35,517 nt of DNA, taken from positions 1-35,517 of the forward strand of contig ONVT01000106.1 of NCBI GenBank assembly GCA_900321365.1. Direction: 5' to 3'. How positions within the stretch are numbered: the stretch's first letter is position 1; each line of letters opens with the position of its first letter. Below the pieces are notes generated by a model that saw only the letters and a program-made list of their open reading frames with translations, was not told the DNA's origin and ran no database searches. Origin of the DNA: an uncultured Eubacteriales bacterium (GTDB lineage: Bacteria > Bacillota_A > Clostridia > Lachnospirales > Lachnospiraceae). Position numbers and translations under genes: made by a program. Positions 1 through 7,676 of this stretch are shown one piece after another.

Positions 1-163
1 ACCGCCTCTGCGAGACACCATAGCAGGAGCGTCGCTGAGATCCACTGCTTACGGAGACTTAGCGTCCGGGGGAAGAGTGATACGCGATACGAATCCCCCG
101 GACGCTTAGTCGGAGTTAGCAGTTAGCTCAGCGGGAGCGGGCTCTGGTGTCTCGCAGAGGCGG
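1..163. repeat. large palindromic structured element (two inverted repeat units around a GC-rich core hairpin)
   Basis: Bases 1-20 are the exact reverse complement of 144-163. Inside them 34-60 and 108-134 form an imperfect inverted repeat, and 61-72 pairs perfectly with 95-106 around a 22-base loop. The whole element could fold into one long rod, or two inverted units flanking a core hairpin. The 18-58 part, including GATCCACTGCTTACGGAGAC, recurs at about 20,303-20,347 with few changes. It lies 3' of the first ygeX gene, possibly truncated by the window edge. The function is unknown; it resembles a BIME/REP-like or small MITE element. No ORF is supported here. The stretch 164-205 holds only a weak GC-rich stem (168-194) that might end the ygeX transcript but has no U-tract. 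Confidence 0.7.
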
Positions 164-205
164 TTCCGCAGCCGCGGGAGTGGCGGGCCGCTGCACCAGA
201 TACGC

Positions 206-1405
206 TCAGTAATCGATGCCTTCCCACACGATATTTTTCCAGCGCACGGGATCGGTATCACCCTCCGTTGAGAAGCACAGGACCCTGGAATCAGGTCCGA
301 GCTCCAGCTCCTTCCGGACATCCGCAAGCCCCTCTTCGAGCATGATGGAGGCAAATGCACCAAATGTCGCAGCCCCCGACTCGCCGGAGATCACATGAGG
401 ATCTTCCTTGAAGTTGCCCGCAAGCATGCGTATGCCCCGGCAGGTCATGAGATCATCCGCACTGACAAATCCGGTGGCGTGGTTCTTGAACAGGTCCCAC
501 CCAAGCTCACAGGGCTCTCCGCAGGCAAGGCCTGCCATGATGGAATCCATCTCTCCCGTGACAATCACTTTGGACCCGTCACCCTTCTGTGCTCCGCGGA
601 ACATGCAGTCGGCCTTGTTCGGCTCCACGACGATCATCTTCGGCGGATTGTCCGGGTACAGGGAGGCAAAGTATCCCACGCAGGATCCGGCCATCGCGCC
701 GACCCCTGCCTGTACGAATACATGAGTCGGACGCTCACCGTACTGCTCCGCCGCCTCATCCGCCATAACCGCGTAGCCCTGCATGATCCACAGCGGGATA
801 TCTTCATAGCCGTCCCAGGAGGTATCCTGCACGATCACACCGTGCTCGTACTGGTCCGCCAGGCTGGCAGCCTTCCGGACGCACTCATCATAATTCAGAT
901 CCTCGACCGTAACCTCCGCACCGAGGGCGCGGATGTTGTCGACGCGGGACTGGCTGGTGCCCTTCGGCATCAGGATGATACACCGCTGTCCCAGCTCCCT
1001 TGCCGTCCAGGCGACTCCTCTCCCATGGTTTCCGTCCGTCGCGGAGATAAAGACCGCGCTTCCCAGCTTCTTCCGGAATTCATCCGACTTCAGGACGCTG
1101 TAGGGCAGATCCGTAATATCCATGCCCATCTCCTTTGCCAGATACTTTGCCATGGAGTAGGCGCCGCCGAGTACCTTGAAGGAATTCAGGCCGAACCGCC
1201 AGGACTCATCCTTTACGCAGATCCTCCCCACACCCAGATACTCTGCCATCTTCTTCAGGTCCTGAAGCGGAGTCTCCCTGTACTGGGGAAAGCTCCGGTG
1301 GAAGTTCCTCGCCTTCGTCACCTCCGGTTTGGACATCAGGGCCAGGTACGGATCATCTGTTTTCGGAAGATGGTTCGCTATATACTTCAGATTGATCGTT
1401 TTCAT
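206..1405 (-). CDS. ygeX: diaminopropionate ammonia-lyase, copy 1
   Basis: This is a PLP fold-type II enzyme that converts 2,3-diaminopropionate to pyruvate and two ammonia (family knowledge). The product is 399 residues, like E. coli YgeX. The motif RFGLNSFK places the Schiff-base lysine at K77, the same number as in E. coli, and [10 protein letters not shown] carries the conserved Asp (D124). The C-terminal STEGDTDP motif is also typical. I chose the ATG at 1405 because it makes this protein align without gaps with the second copy (10,429-11,652) from residue 1. An in-frame ATG at 1417 is possible and sits 4 bases after GGGGAGG. It is the last gene of the minus-strand purine operon, 51 bases after the DUF1015 gene, behind a hairpin that contains the possible ribosome binding site. 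The two copies look roughly half identical by eye. It probably acts at the final step of purine-ring breakdown, or on a related diamino acid. Confidence 0.92.
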   Translation of the reverse strand: MKTINLKYIANHLPKTDDPYLALMSKPEVTKARNFHRSFPQYRETPLQDLKKMAEYLGVGRICVKDESWRFGLNSFKVLGGAYSMAKYLAKEMGMDITDLPYSVLKSDEFRKKLGSAVFISATDGNHGRGVAWTARELGQRCIILMPKGTSQSRVDNIRALGAEVTVEDLNYDECVRKAASLADQYEHGVIVQDTSWDGYEDIPLWIMQGYAVMADEAAEQYGERPTHVFVQAGVGAMAGSCVGYFASLYPDNPPKMIVVEPNKADCMFRGAQKGDGSKVIVTGEMDSIMAGLACGEPCELGWDLFKNHATGFVSADDLMTCRGIRMLAGNFKEDPHVISGESGAATFGAFASIMLEEGLADVRKELELGPDSRVLCFSTEGDTDPVRWKNIVWEGIDY

Positions 1406-1420
1406 AGATAACCCCATTCA

Positions 1421-1440
1421 GCCTCCCCAAAAGGGGAGGC
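1421..1440 (-). promoter_or_regulatory. intercistronic hairpin masking a Shine-Dalgarno sequence of ygeX copy 1
   Basis: GCCTCCCC and GGGGAGGC form a perfect 8-bp stem with a 4-base loop, between the DUF1015 stop (1457) and the ygeX start (1405 or 1417). On the minus strand the 3' arm contains GGGGAGG, the best ribosome binding site in the gap. Folding would hide it. No U-tract follows, so it is a poor terminator. Translational coupling or mRNA stabilisation is inferred, not shown. Confidence 0.5.
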
Positions 1441-1456
1441 ATTTACACTCACAAAA

Positions 1457-2758
1457 TTATACCAGGCTTCTCGCTTCGATATAGTACCTCTTTTCGACCG
1501 CCTCACCCATGGAGAAGGTCTTTCTCGGAAGGGCGCCGTCCGATGCCACCGCAGGGAACAGAAGGAACTTGTCCATCGGCGGAAGCAGGAATCCGGCGTT
1601 CCCCTCTTTTGCAGCCAGAGAACGAACCGCGTCCTCACCATGGATATAATCAATCCGGTATCCTTTTTCCTGAACCAGAAGATCAAGCGCGTTCTGCAGC
1701 GCGCCGACCTCGATCTTTGAGGATGGCCGGTCGATCAGGAGAACCTTCTCCCATTCGGAGCACAGCACCGGGATCGCGAACTGACCTTCCTCAGCCTCCG
1801 TTCCTTTCTCCGCGATCGTGCAGCCTGCGCTCTGGGCGGACAGAATCGCCGCCGTCTCTTCTATAACCTGCGCGCCGGACGCTTTCCCTTCCGCAAAAAT
1901 CACGCGGTGAATCGGCTCGAATACGATTCCCTCATCATGGATGTTCTCCAGCTCGCACAGCGCGTACCTTGCGGGATGGGAAGAACGCTCCTGCTCCGGA
2001 ACACCTTTTTTGATCTCCTCCCAGTTTGCCTTCGCCGTGGCAAGGGAATGGTTGCCGTCGCCCATCGCCATGAGCATGGCCTTTCCGGAGCCATATTTCT
2101 CTTCCGCTTTGTCAAAGAGAGCGGACATCGCCTCCAGGGCCCCTTTCATCTTCTCCTCACTCAGGAAGGTTCCGGTAATATGCCCGCCGCCCAGCATCAG
2201 GTCCGTATCGTAGACCTTTTCTCCGCCTGCATTCTCCAGCGGCTCGATCACGGTCCGGTCCGGATCATCGATCAGGATCAGAATATGCGGAAGTTCCAGC
2301 ATGGCGCCCCTGCGGATCTTCAGTCTTGGCGGAATCCTCTCGACAATCGTCTTCTCGGTCGAACGAATCAGAGAGCTTGCCCCGATGTTATAGTCAAATG
2401 CGTCCAGATCCACACAGATCACAAGGCCCAGCCGGCTCCTTCCCTCCGCGCTGCGTCTGACAAGAACGCAGCCCTTCGGGAGTGTCCTCAGGGTACCCTT
2501 CTCTACATACGACTCCATGGAGCTTCTGATCGCCGCGATCCGCTCCTCCTCATCCGGCTTCCCCAGATAAAACTCGGGAAGCATCAGTCTCAGCGTCGAC
2601 GGGGCGTTGCCGACGATCTTTTCGGCCGACTGCCAGTAGGCAGGGTCCGACGTATACTGGTCACAGGCGACAACGGCCCATTTTCCGTAATCCGCCCCCT
2701 CCTTCGGAAGCATAATCTCCGGGATCCTTAATCCCAGTTTGTCCCAAGTATATGCCAT
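1457..2758 (-). CDS. DUF1015 family protein
   Basis: A 433-residue soluble protein of the DUF1015 family, recognised from its N-terminus (LGLRIPEIMLPKEG, then VACDQYTSDPAYW), the central MAMGDGNHSLATAKANWE block and the C-terminal YIHGED region. The family commonly sits beside serA and serC in Clostridia, as here: it follows the short serA gene by 110 bases. The biochemical role is not settled in my knowledge. I recall, with low certainty, that some serine-linked proteins of this type act on phosphoserine/serine, which would fit the absence of a serB phosphatase nearby. The start is an ATG with GGAG 7 bases upstream. A loose inverted repeat (AGCTGTTC at 2774-2781, GAACAGCT at 2836-2843) lies in the upstream gap. 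Confidence 0.88.
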   Translation of the reverse strand: MAYTWDKLGLRIPEIMLPKEGADYGKWAVVACDQYTSDPAYWQSAEKIVGNAPSTLRLMLPEFYLGKPDEEERIAAIRSSMESYVEKGTLRTLPKGCVLVRRSAEGRSRLGLVICVDLDAFDYNIGASSLIRSTEKTIVERIPPRLKIRRGAMLELPHILILIDDPDRTVIEPLENAGGEKVYDTDLMLGGGHITGTFLSEEKMKGALEAMSALFDKAEEKYGSGKAMLMAMGDGNHSLATAKANWEEIKKGVPEQERSSHPARYALCELENIHDEGIVFEPIHRVIFAEGKASGAQVIEETAAILSAQSAGCTIAEKGTEAEEGQFAIPVLCSEWEKVLLIDRPSSKIEVGALQNALDLLVQEKGYRIDYIHGEDAVRSLAAKEGNAGFLLPPMDKFLLFPAVASDGALPRKTFSMGEAVEKRYYIEARSLV

Positions 2759-2868
2759 ATTATATCTCCAAAAAGCTGTTCGGATCTGTTCAGAAAGAAC
2801 TCATGAATCCTCCGCAGTCTTCACAGGGTATTACTGAACAGCTCCTTACTGTCTGTAACCTTCACCAC

Positions 2869-3777
2869 TTACCCAAACATCTCACGAATGATCTTGACGG
2901 TTTCCTCGCCGATCCGCTTCTGGGCTTCCTTCGTGGAGGCTCCGATGTGAGGCGTCATGGAAATCTTCGGATGATGAAGAAGCCTTTCATCTTTGCAGGG
3001 CTCCTCCGTGAAGACGTCAACCGCCGCGCCTGCCAGATGGCCGCTGTCAAGGGCATCGCACAGAGCTGTCGAATCAACCAGGATGCCGCGGGCGGTATTG
3101 ATCAGAAATGCGCCATCCTTCATCAGCGCAATCTTCTCAGCCGTCAGGAGCGCCGGGGAATCCTTCTTCGCCGGCATGTGGAGAGAGACATAATCCGATT
3201 CTTTCAGGAGGTCATCCAGGCTCTTCCACTCATACGGAAGCTCCGCCTTCGGACCGCTTTGGTTGGTATAGATTACTTTCATGCCGAGAGCCTTCGCCCT
3301 GCTCGCGGTCTCCTGTGCGATCCGGCCCATTCCAATCAGGCCCAGGGTCTTTCCGCAAAGTTCAGTTCCCTTGTACGCCTTCTTCTCCCACTTCCCTTCC
3401 CGCATTGTCACATTCGCGGCATACAGGAAACGGGCAAGAGAGAACATATGCGCAATCGCGAGCTCTGCGACAGAAGCGCTGGATGCGGTGGGCGTATTGC
3501 TGACCGTAATCCCCCTCTCCCTGGCGTATGCGACATCGATGTTGTCCATGCCGACTCCGCCACGGATGATCAGCTTCAGCTTTCCGGCCTCGAGCGCCGA
3601 ATCGATGACATTCTCGCGGACCTTTGTCGCAGAACGGACGACAAGGACATCGAATTCCTTTACCTTCTCCTTCAGTTCCTCTACTTCATAAAACTGCTGC
3701 ACCACTTCATAGCCGGCATCCTCAAGCACCTTCACCGCAGACTTATCCATCCCGTCAGAAGCCAGTACACGTACCAT
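2869..3777 (-). CDS. serA: short D-3-phosphoglycerate dehydrogenase / D-2-hydroxyacid dehydrogenase
   Basis: A NAD-dependent D-2-hydroxyacid dehydrogenase of 302 residues. Visible features are the Rossmann motif GLIGMGRIAQ, the catalytic Arg in NTARGILVD, the Glu region DVFTEEP and the catalytic His in TPHIGAST. It ends directly after the catalytic domain, so it lacks the C-terminal ACT domain and should not be serine-inhibited through ACT. The start at 3777 is chosen because AAGGAGG lies 7-8 bases upstream; a longer ORF to 3825 has no such site. The gene lies between serC and DUF1015, which argues for phosphoglycerate to phosphohydroxypyruvate. Reduction of pyruvate or hydroxypyruvate is an alternative given the purine context. 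A second, ACT-bearing paralogue lies at 22,853-24,010. Confidence 0.85.
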   Translation of the reverse strand: MVRVLASDGMDKSAVKVLEDAGYEVVQQFYEVEELKEKVKEFDVLVVRSATKVRENVIDSALEAGKLKLIIRGGVGMDNIDVAYARERGITVSNTPTASSASVAELAIAHMFSLARFLYAANVTMREGKWEKKAYKGTELCGKTLGLIGMGRIAQETASRAKALGMKVIYTNQSGPKAELPYEWKSLDDLLKESDYVSLHMPAKKDSPALLTAEKIALMKDGAFLINTARGILVDSTALCDALDSGHLAGAAVDVFTEEPCKDERLLHHPKISMTPHIGASTKEAQKRIGEETVKIIREMFG

Positions 3778-3921
3778 TACGAATCCTCCTTTCCTCTCCC
3801 ACATCATTTTTTTCAAGCCTGCCACCGGCCATCGAGTTCTCTCACGCAGCGCCTTCCTCTGCGCGGGCGCGTCTTCCAGCCGGAAGCTGCTTCCTGATCT
3901 GTGTTCTTCCGTATGAAGAGA

Positions 3922-3946
3922 TGCCCCGCCCGGCAGATGGGCGGAG
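3922..3946 (-). terminator. GC-rich hairpin downstream of serC
   Basis: GCCCCGCCC and GGGCGGAGC form a near-perfect 9-bp stem with a 7-base loop, 15 bases after the serC stop codon on the minus strand. No U-tract follows, so it is more likely a pause, processing or mRNA-stability hairpin than a full intrinsic terminator. The serC-serA gap (3778-3960, 183 bases) is long for this operon and otherwise holds only a small CTTCC/GGAAG stem and the serA ribosome binding site. Confidence 0.35.
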
Positions 3947-3960
3947 CGTATCGTTTTCTC

Positions 3961-5052
3961 TCAGCGGTTTGCCTTCTCGAAGTCCTTCATGAAGTCGATC
4001 AGGGCCTCAACGCCTTCCTTCGGCATCGCGTTGTAGATCGAAGCCCTCATGCCGCCGACCAGGCGGTGGCCCTTGAGGTTCGTGAAGCCACGCTCAACGG
4101 AAGCTGCGACAAACTTCTTGTCCAGCTCATCATCGCCCGTGCGGAATGTGACGTTCATCATCGAACGGCTGTCCTTCTGCACGCCGGACTTGTAGAAGTC
4201 GGTTGTCTCGAGGTAGTCGTACAGCAGGGCTGCCTTCTCCTCGTTCCTCTTCTTCATGTTCTCCAGTCCGCCGACATCGTTCAGGATCCAGTCAAGCACC
4301 AGTTTGCAGATATAGATCGAGTAGGTCGGAGGCGTATTGATCATCGAATCCTTGTCCGCCTGGGTCGCGTAATCCCAGATCTTCGGGCACAGATCGCTCT
4401 TGCCGCCCAGCAGGTCCTCGCGGACAATGACAACCGCAAATCCCGCGGGAGCCATGTTCTTCTGCGCTCCGCCGTAGATCATGCCGTATTTCGTCACATC
4501 CACCGGCTCGGAAAGAATGCAGGAGGAAAGGTCGGCGACCAGCGGAACGTTCCCGGTTTCCGGGAGCCAGTGCCACTTGGTTCCGAAGATGGTATTGTTC
4601 TCACAGATATGGACATAATCCGCGTCCGGATTCAGCGTCAGCTCTTCCTGTTTCGGGATCCTCGTGAAGTTCTCGGATTCCGTCGTCCCGGCGCACCTTG
4701 CGTCCTTCAGATATTTCTTTCCTTCCTTGAACGCGCCGCCGGAGAAGTTTCCGGTCACGATGTAGTCCGCGGTGCCGGTCTTTGCCAGATTGAGCGGGAT
4801 CGCGGCGAACATGCCGGTTGCGCCGCCCTGGAGGAACAGCACCTTATAGTTGTCCGGAATGTTCATGACCTTGCGCAGATTCGCCTGGCAGTCGCTGATG
4901 ATCTTGTCATAGACCTTGGAACGGTGGCTCATCTCCATGACGCTCATGCCGGAGCCTTCATAGTTGAGCATCTCTTTCTGCGCCCTGACAAGCACCGGCT
5001 CCGGAAGCATGGACGGGCCGGCGGAAAAGTTGTAAATCCTGTTCTCAAGCAT
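3961..5052 (-). CDS. serC: phosphoserine aminotransferase
   Basis: A PLP fold-type I aminotransferase that interconverts 3-phosphohydroxypyruvate plus glutamate with O-phosphoserine plus 2-oxoglutarate. The 363-residue product starts with the SerC signature YNFSAGPSMLPEPVL. It keeps FLQGGATGMFAAIP and the PLP-lysine region YGGAQKNMAPAG, and ends with HRLVGGMRASIYNA, which contributes phosphate-binding residues. The ATG at 5052 is preferred: the upstream in-frame GTG (5064) overlaps the AGGAGG ribosome binding site itself. It follows the unassigned PLP enzyme by 42 bases and precedes a short serA, so O-phosphoserine is probably made by this operon. No serB phosphatase is visible in the window. 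Confidence 0.95.
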   Translation of the reverse strand: MLENRIYNFSAGPSMLPEPVLVRAQKEMLNYEGSGMSVMEMSHRSKVYDKIISDCQANLRKVMNIPDNYKVLFLQGGATGMFAAIPLNLAKTGTADYIVTGNFSGGAFKEGKKYLKDARCAGTTESENFTRIPKQEELTLNPDADYVHICENNTIFGTKWHWLPETGNVPLVADLSSCILSEPVDVTKYGMIYGGAQKNMAPAGFAVVIVREDLLGGKSDLCPKIWDYATQADKDSMINTPPTYSIYICKLVLDWILNDVGGLENMKKRNEEKAALLYDYLETTDFYKSGVQKDSRSMMNVTFRTGDDELDKKFVAASVERGFTNLKGHRLVGGMRASIYNAMPKEGVEALIDFMKDFEKANR

Positions 5053-5094
5053 AACTGATAGCACCTCCTGATAATGTGATTTTATTGTTTGTGT

Positions 5095-6576
5095 TTAAAG
5101 CATCGCGAGTACACCGCTCTCCTCGTTGAAAGCGTTGATCAGTTCATCCAGCTCTTTCGCCTGGTGATGGACCGCGTCCCAGGTTCCTTCCGTGTCGTAC
5201 CACAGGGCGTTCAGGTCATCGACAACCATGCCCTGCTGTTCGACCCATGTATAATACTTCAGGTTGTGGACTCTCTTGCGCGCCGCGTAGGTCAGCTCCT
5301 CCAGACTGTCTGTCTTCAGGCCCAGCATATGCAGGTTGTGGTCAAGCTCGGCTGCCTGCACGCTGTAGGCACCATACATCTGGTTGAGTTCCTCGACCCG
5401 GCTGTTATACATCACGGCAGAATCCGTAAGGACCGTTCCGACCACATCATGCTCCGTGAGCTCGTAATACTTCGCCATCTTGATGCAGCAGAGCACATTC
5501 GCGATGCCGCTGATTCCAAGCCAGGTAAGTTTGGTGATCATCTCGTCATCCAGCCTCAGCTCACTGCTCAGATAAGCCTGTCCCTCGCGTGTGTTGAACA
5601 GGCGGAGCAGTCTCTGGGAGTCCTCGTCGTCAATCGCGATGACCATGTCGGTATTCTTCACGTTGTGGATCCACGGGACATGCTTGTCACCGATTCCCTC
5701 GATCCTGTGGCCGCCGAATCCGTTATTGAGTATCGTCGGGCATTGAAGCGCCTCTCCGACCGCCAGCTTCAGGTTCGGATACAGCTCCTTCAGGCGGTCG
5801 CCCGCAGACATGGTCCCGGCGGAACCGGAGGTAAAGCAGGCACCGGCAAACCGGTCTCCATCCCTCTTGATGGCCTCGAACACATCGGCAAGTGCATTGC
5901 CGGTGACATTGTAATGCCAGAGCGGGTTGCCCATCTCGGCGAACTGGTTGAAGATCATGTACTGCGGATCCTGCTTCAGTTCATTCGTCTTATCAAAGAT
6001 CTCCTTGACGTTGCTCTCACAGCCGGGAGTCGCGATGACCTCCGCTCCGATCTCATGCAGCCAGTCGAAGCGCTCCTGGCTCATCTCCGCCGGAAGGATC
6101 GCCACACCCTTCGCGCCAAGCAGTGCTGAGTTAAATGCGCCGCCTCTGCAATAGTTGCCGGTGGACGGCCACACCGCCTTCTGCGCATCCACGTCAAACT
6201 GCCCGGTCACAAGTCTCGGCGCCAGGCATCCGAAGGAAGCGCCCACCTTGTGGCATCCGGTCGGGAACCATTTGCCGACCATTGCAACGATCCGGCAGGG
6301 AACGCCGGTCAGGGAAGACGGCAGTTCAATATAATTCGGGACACTGGTATACAGTCCGCCGCTCTCCTTTGGCTCATTCTTCCATGTAATGCGGAACAGG
6401 TTCAGGGGGTTCACATCCCAGAGCCCGGTCTTCTTCAGGCCTTCCTTCACCTTCTCCGGAGCATGCTCCGGATGGATCATCTGGTCGATGGTCGGGATCA
6501 GGATCTTATTCTCCTTCGCTTTCCTGATATTGTGCTGCAGGTTCTCCTTATTGACAGTAAGATCAATCTTTACCAC
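5095..6576 (-). CDS. fold-type II PLP-dependent enzyme of unknown substrate (cysteine synthase/threonine dehydratase superfamily)
   Basis: A 493-residue soluble protein. PTGCHKVGASFG looks like the lysine that binds PLP, WPSTGNYCRGGAF like the substrate-carboxylate loop, and CFTSGSAGTMSAG like the glycine-rich loop that holds the PLP phosphate. It is about 100 residues longer than YgeX and clearly distinct from it. The start is a GTG with AGGAGGAG about 10 bases upstream. It sits between carbamate kinase and serC. Possible roles, all inferred, are beta-elimination or beta-replacement on O-phosphoserine, or on a diamino acid made during purine breakdown. A thiolase-like role similar to OrtB is conceivable but no OrtA-like partner is adjacent. 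I do not assign a reaction. Confidence 0.85.
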   Translation of the reverse strand: MVKIDLTVNKENLQHNIRKAKENKILIPTIDQMIHPEHAPEKVKEGLKKTGLWDVNPLNLFRITWKNEPKESGGLYTSVPNYIELPSSLTGVPCRIVAMVGKWFPTGCHKVGASFGCLAPRLVTGQFDVDAQKAVWPSTGNYCRGGAFNSALLGAKGVAILPAEMSQERFDWLHEIGAEVIATPGCESNVKEIFDKTNELKQDPQYMIFNQFAEMGNPLWHYNVTGNALADVFEAIKRDGDRFAGACFTSGSAGTMSAGDRLKELYPNLKLAVGEALQCPTILNNGFGGHRIEGIGDKHVPWIHNVKNTDMVIAIDDEDSQRLLRLFNTREGQAYLSSELRLDDEMITKLTWLGISGIANVLCCIKMAKYYELTEHDVVGTVLTDSAVMYNSRVEELNQMYGAYSVQAAELDHNLHMLGLKTDSLEELTYAARKRVHNLKYYTWVEQQGMVVDDLNALWYDTEGTWDAVHHQAKELDELINAFNEESGVLAML

Positions 6577-6659
6577 GGAAATTACTCCTCCTGTTATGTA
6601 AATGTGATGGTCAGATACCTCTCAGCCGGAAAGGACTGACCGGTTCATTGTTTATAATA

Positions 6660-7601
6660 TCAGCTGTGAATCATGGTCCCGGTATGTCCGCTGATGCCGT
6701 CCCTTGCCTTCTCCAGCAGGGTGATCAGGGCACGTCTTCCGGGTTTTGACCGGACAAAACGAACCGCCGCTTCCACCTTGGGAAGCATGGATCCGGGTGC
6801 GAATTCACCTGCTTCGATATACTTCTGCGCTTCTTCCACGCTCAGGTCGTCGAGTTCCATCTGATCTGGCTTCCCGAAATGAACCGCGACCTTCTCCACT
6901 GCAGTCAGGATGATCAGCGTGTCCGCGTCCACATCCTCGGCAAGCCTCTCCGCGGCGAAATCCTTGTCAATCACCGCCGCGGCTCCCTTGAGATGGTGCC
7001 CGTTCGTGCGGAACACAGGAATGCCACCGCCGCCGCACGCAACCACCACATGGTTGGTGTCGACCAGCGACCGGATGGTCTGGAGCTCGATGATGGAAAC
7101 CGGCTGGGGAGAGGCGACGACGCGGCGGTATCCTCTTCCCGAGTCCTCAATGACGTTGTAGTCACGCTCCTTCACCAGCATGTCTGCCTCTTCCTTCGTC
7201 AGGAACGGGCCAATCGGCTTTGTCGGATGGAGAAAGGCCGGATCCTCCGGATCCACCTCGACCTGCGTGAGCACCGTCGCGACGCCGACGTCGATGCCGC
7301 GGTCCAGCATCTCCTCGCGCATGGCGTTCTGCAGGTCATACCCGATGTATCCCTGGCTCATCGCCACGCAGACAGACAGCGGAACCGTCACGTATTTCGA
7401 CGGATCGGAACGGACCAGCTCGCTCATGGCGTTCTGGATCATGCCGACCTGGGGACCGTTCCCGTGGGCGATGACAACTTCATATCCCTCTTCGATCAGA
7501 TCGGTGATCGCCTTCGCGGTTTCGCGGGTGGCAGTCATCTGCTCCGGAAGATTCTTCCCGAGCGCATTTCCGCCCAGGGCTATAACAACTCTGTGTGCCA
7601 T
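6660..7601 (-). CDS. yqeA: carbamate kinase
   Basis: Catalyses carbamoyl phosphate + ADP to carbamate + ATP, the energy-conserving step. The 313-residue protein has the family motifs VIALGGNALGKN at the N-terminus, IAHGNGPQVGMI, VVACGGGGIPVF and IDKDFAAERLAEDVDAD. The ATG at 7601 has AGGAGG 8 bases upstream; an upstream in-frame TTG is less likely. It lies directly after ygeW, whose inferred product is carbamoyl phosphate, so the pair should form a substrate-level phosphorylation module. E. coli uses the name yqeA for the copy linked to this gene set; arcC would be the general name. The gap to the next gene (6577-6659) contains only a weak GGTCAG/CTGACC stem. Confidence 0.94.
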   Translation of the reverse strand: MAHRVVIALGGNALGKNLPEQMTATRETAKAITDLIEEGYEVVIAHGNGPQVGMIQNAMSELVRSDPSKYVTVPLSVCVAMSQGYIGYDLQNAMREEMLDRGIDVGVATVLTQVEVDPEDPAFLHPTKPIGPFLTKEEADMLVKERDYNVIEDSGRGYRRVVASPQPVSIIELQTIRSLVDTNHVVVACGGGGIPVFRTNGHHLKGAAAVIDKDFAAERLAEDVDADTLIILTAVEKVAVHFGKPDQMELDDLSVEEAQKYIEAGEFAPGSMLPKVEAAVRFVRSKPGRRALITLLEKARDGISGHTGTMIHS

Positions 7602-7628
7602 AAGCAATGCCTCCTGTTGACATGTTTT

Positions 7629-7670
7629 CTGCCTGTACGACTTTAAGGCTTTTGGCGGCCGTACAGGCAG
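7629..7670 (-). promoter_or_regulatory. intercistronic hairpin between ygeW and carbamate kinase
   Basis: CTGCCTGTACG (7629-7639) and CGTACAGGCAG (7660-7670) are an 11-base perfect inverted repeat with a 20-base loop, just 3' of the ygeW stop. On the minus strand it is followed by AAAACATG rather than U-rich sequence, so it is not a standard terminator for the operon. mRNA processing or partial attenuation is possible. Confidence 0.45.
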
Positions 7671-7676
7671 ATGTTT

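Noticed and set aside
121..200. tRNA-like D-arm string (TTAGCTCAGCGGGAGC) followed downstream by CTGCACCA
   Set aside because: The D-loop would be two bases short, no anticodon or T-arm can be built, and the possible acceptor strands do not pair beyond four bases. It is part of the palindromic element.
5053..5064. GTG start of serC at 5064
   Set aside because: It overlaps the AGGAGG site; the ATG at 5052 has normal spacing and the usual SerC N-terminus.
6609..6641. GGTCAG/CTGACC stem between carbamate kinase and the PLP enzyme as a regulatory site
   Set aside because: Only six base pairs with a loop of about 20 bases and no supporting context; likely chance.
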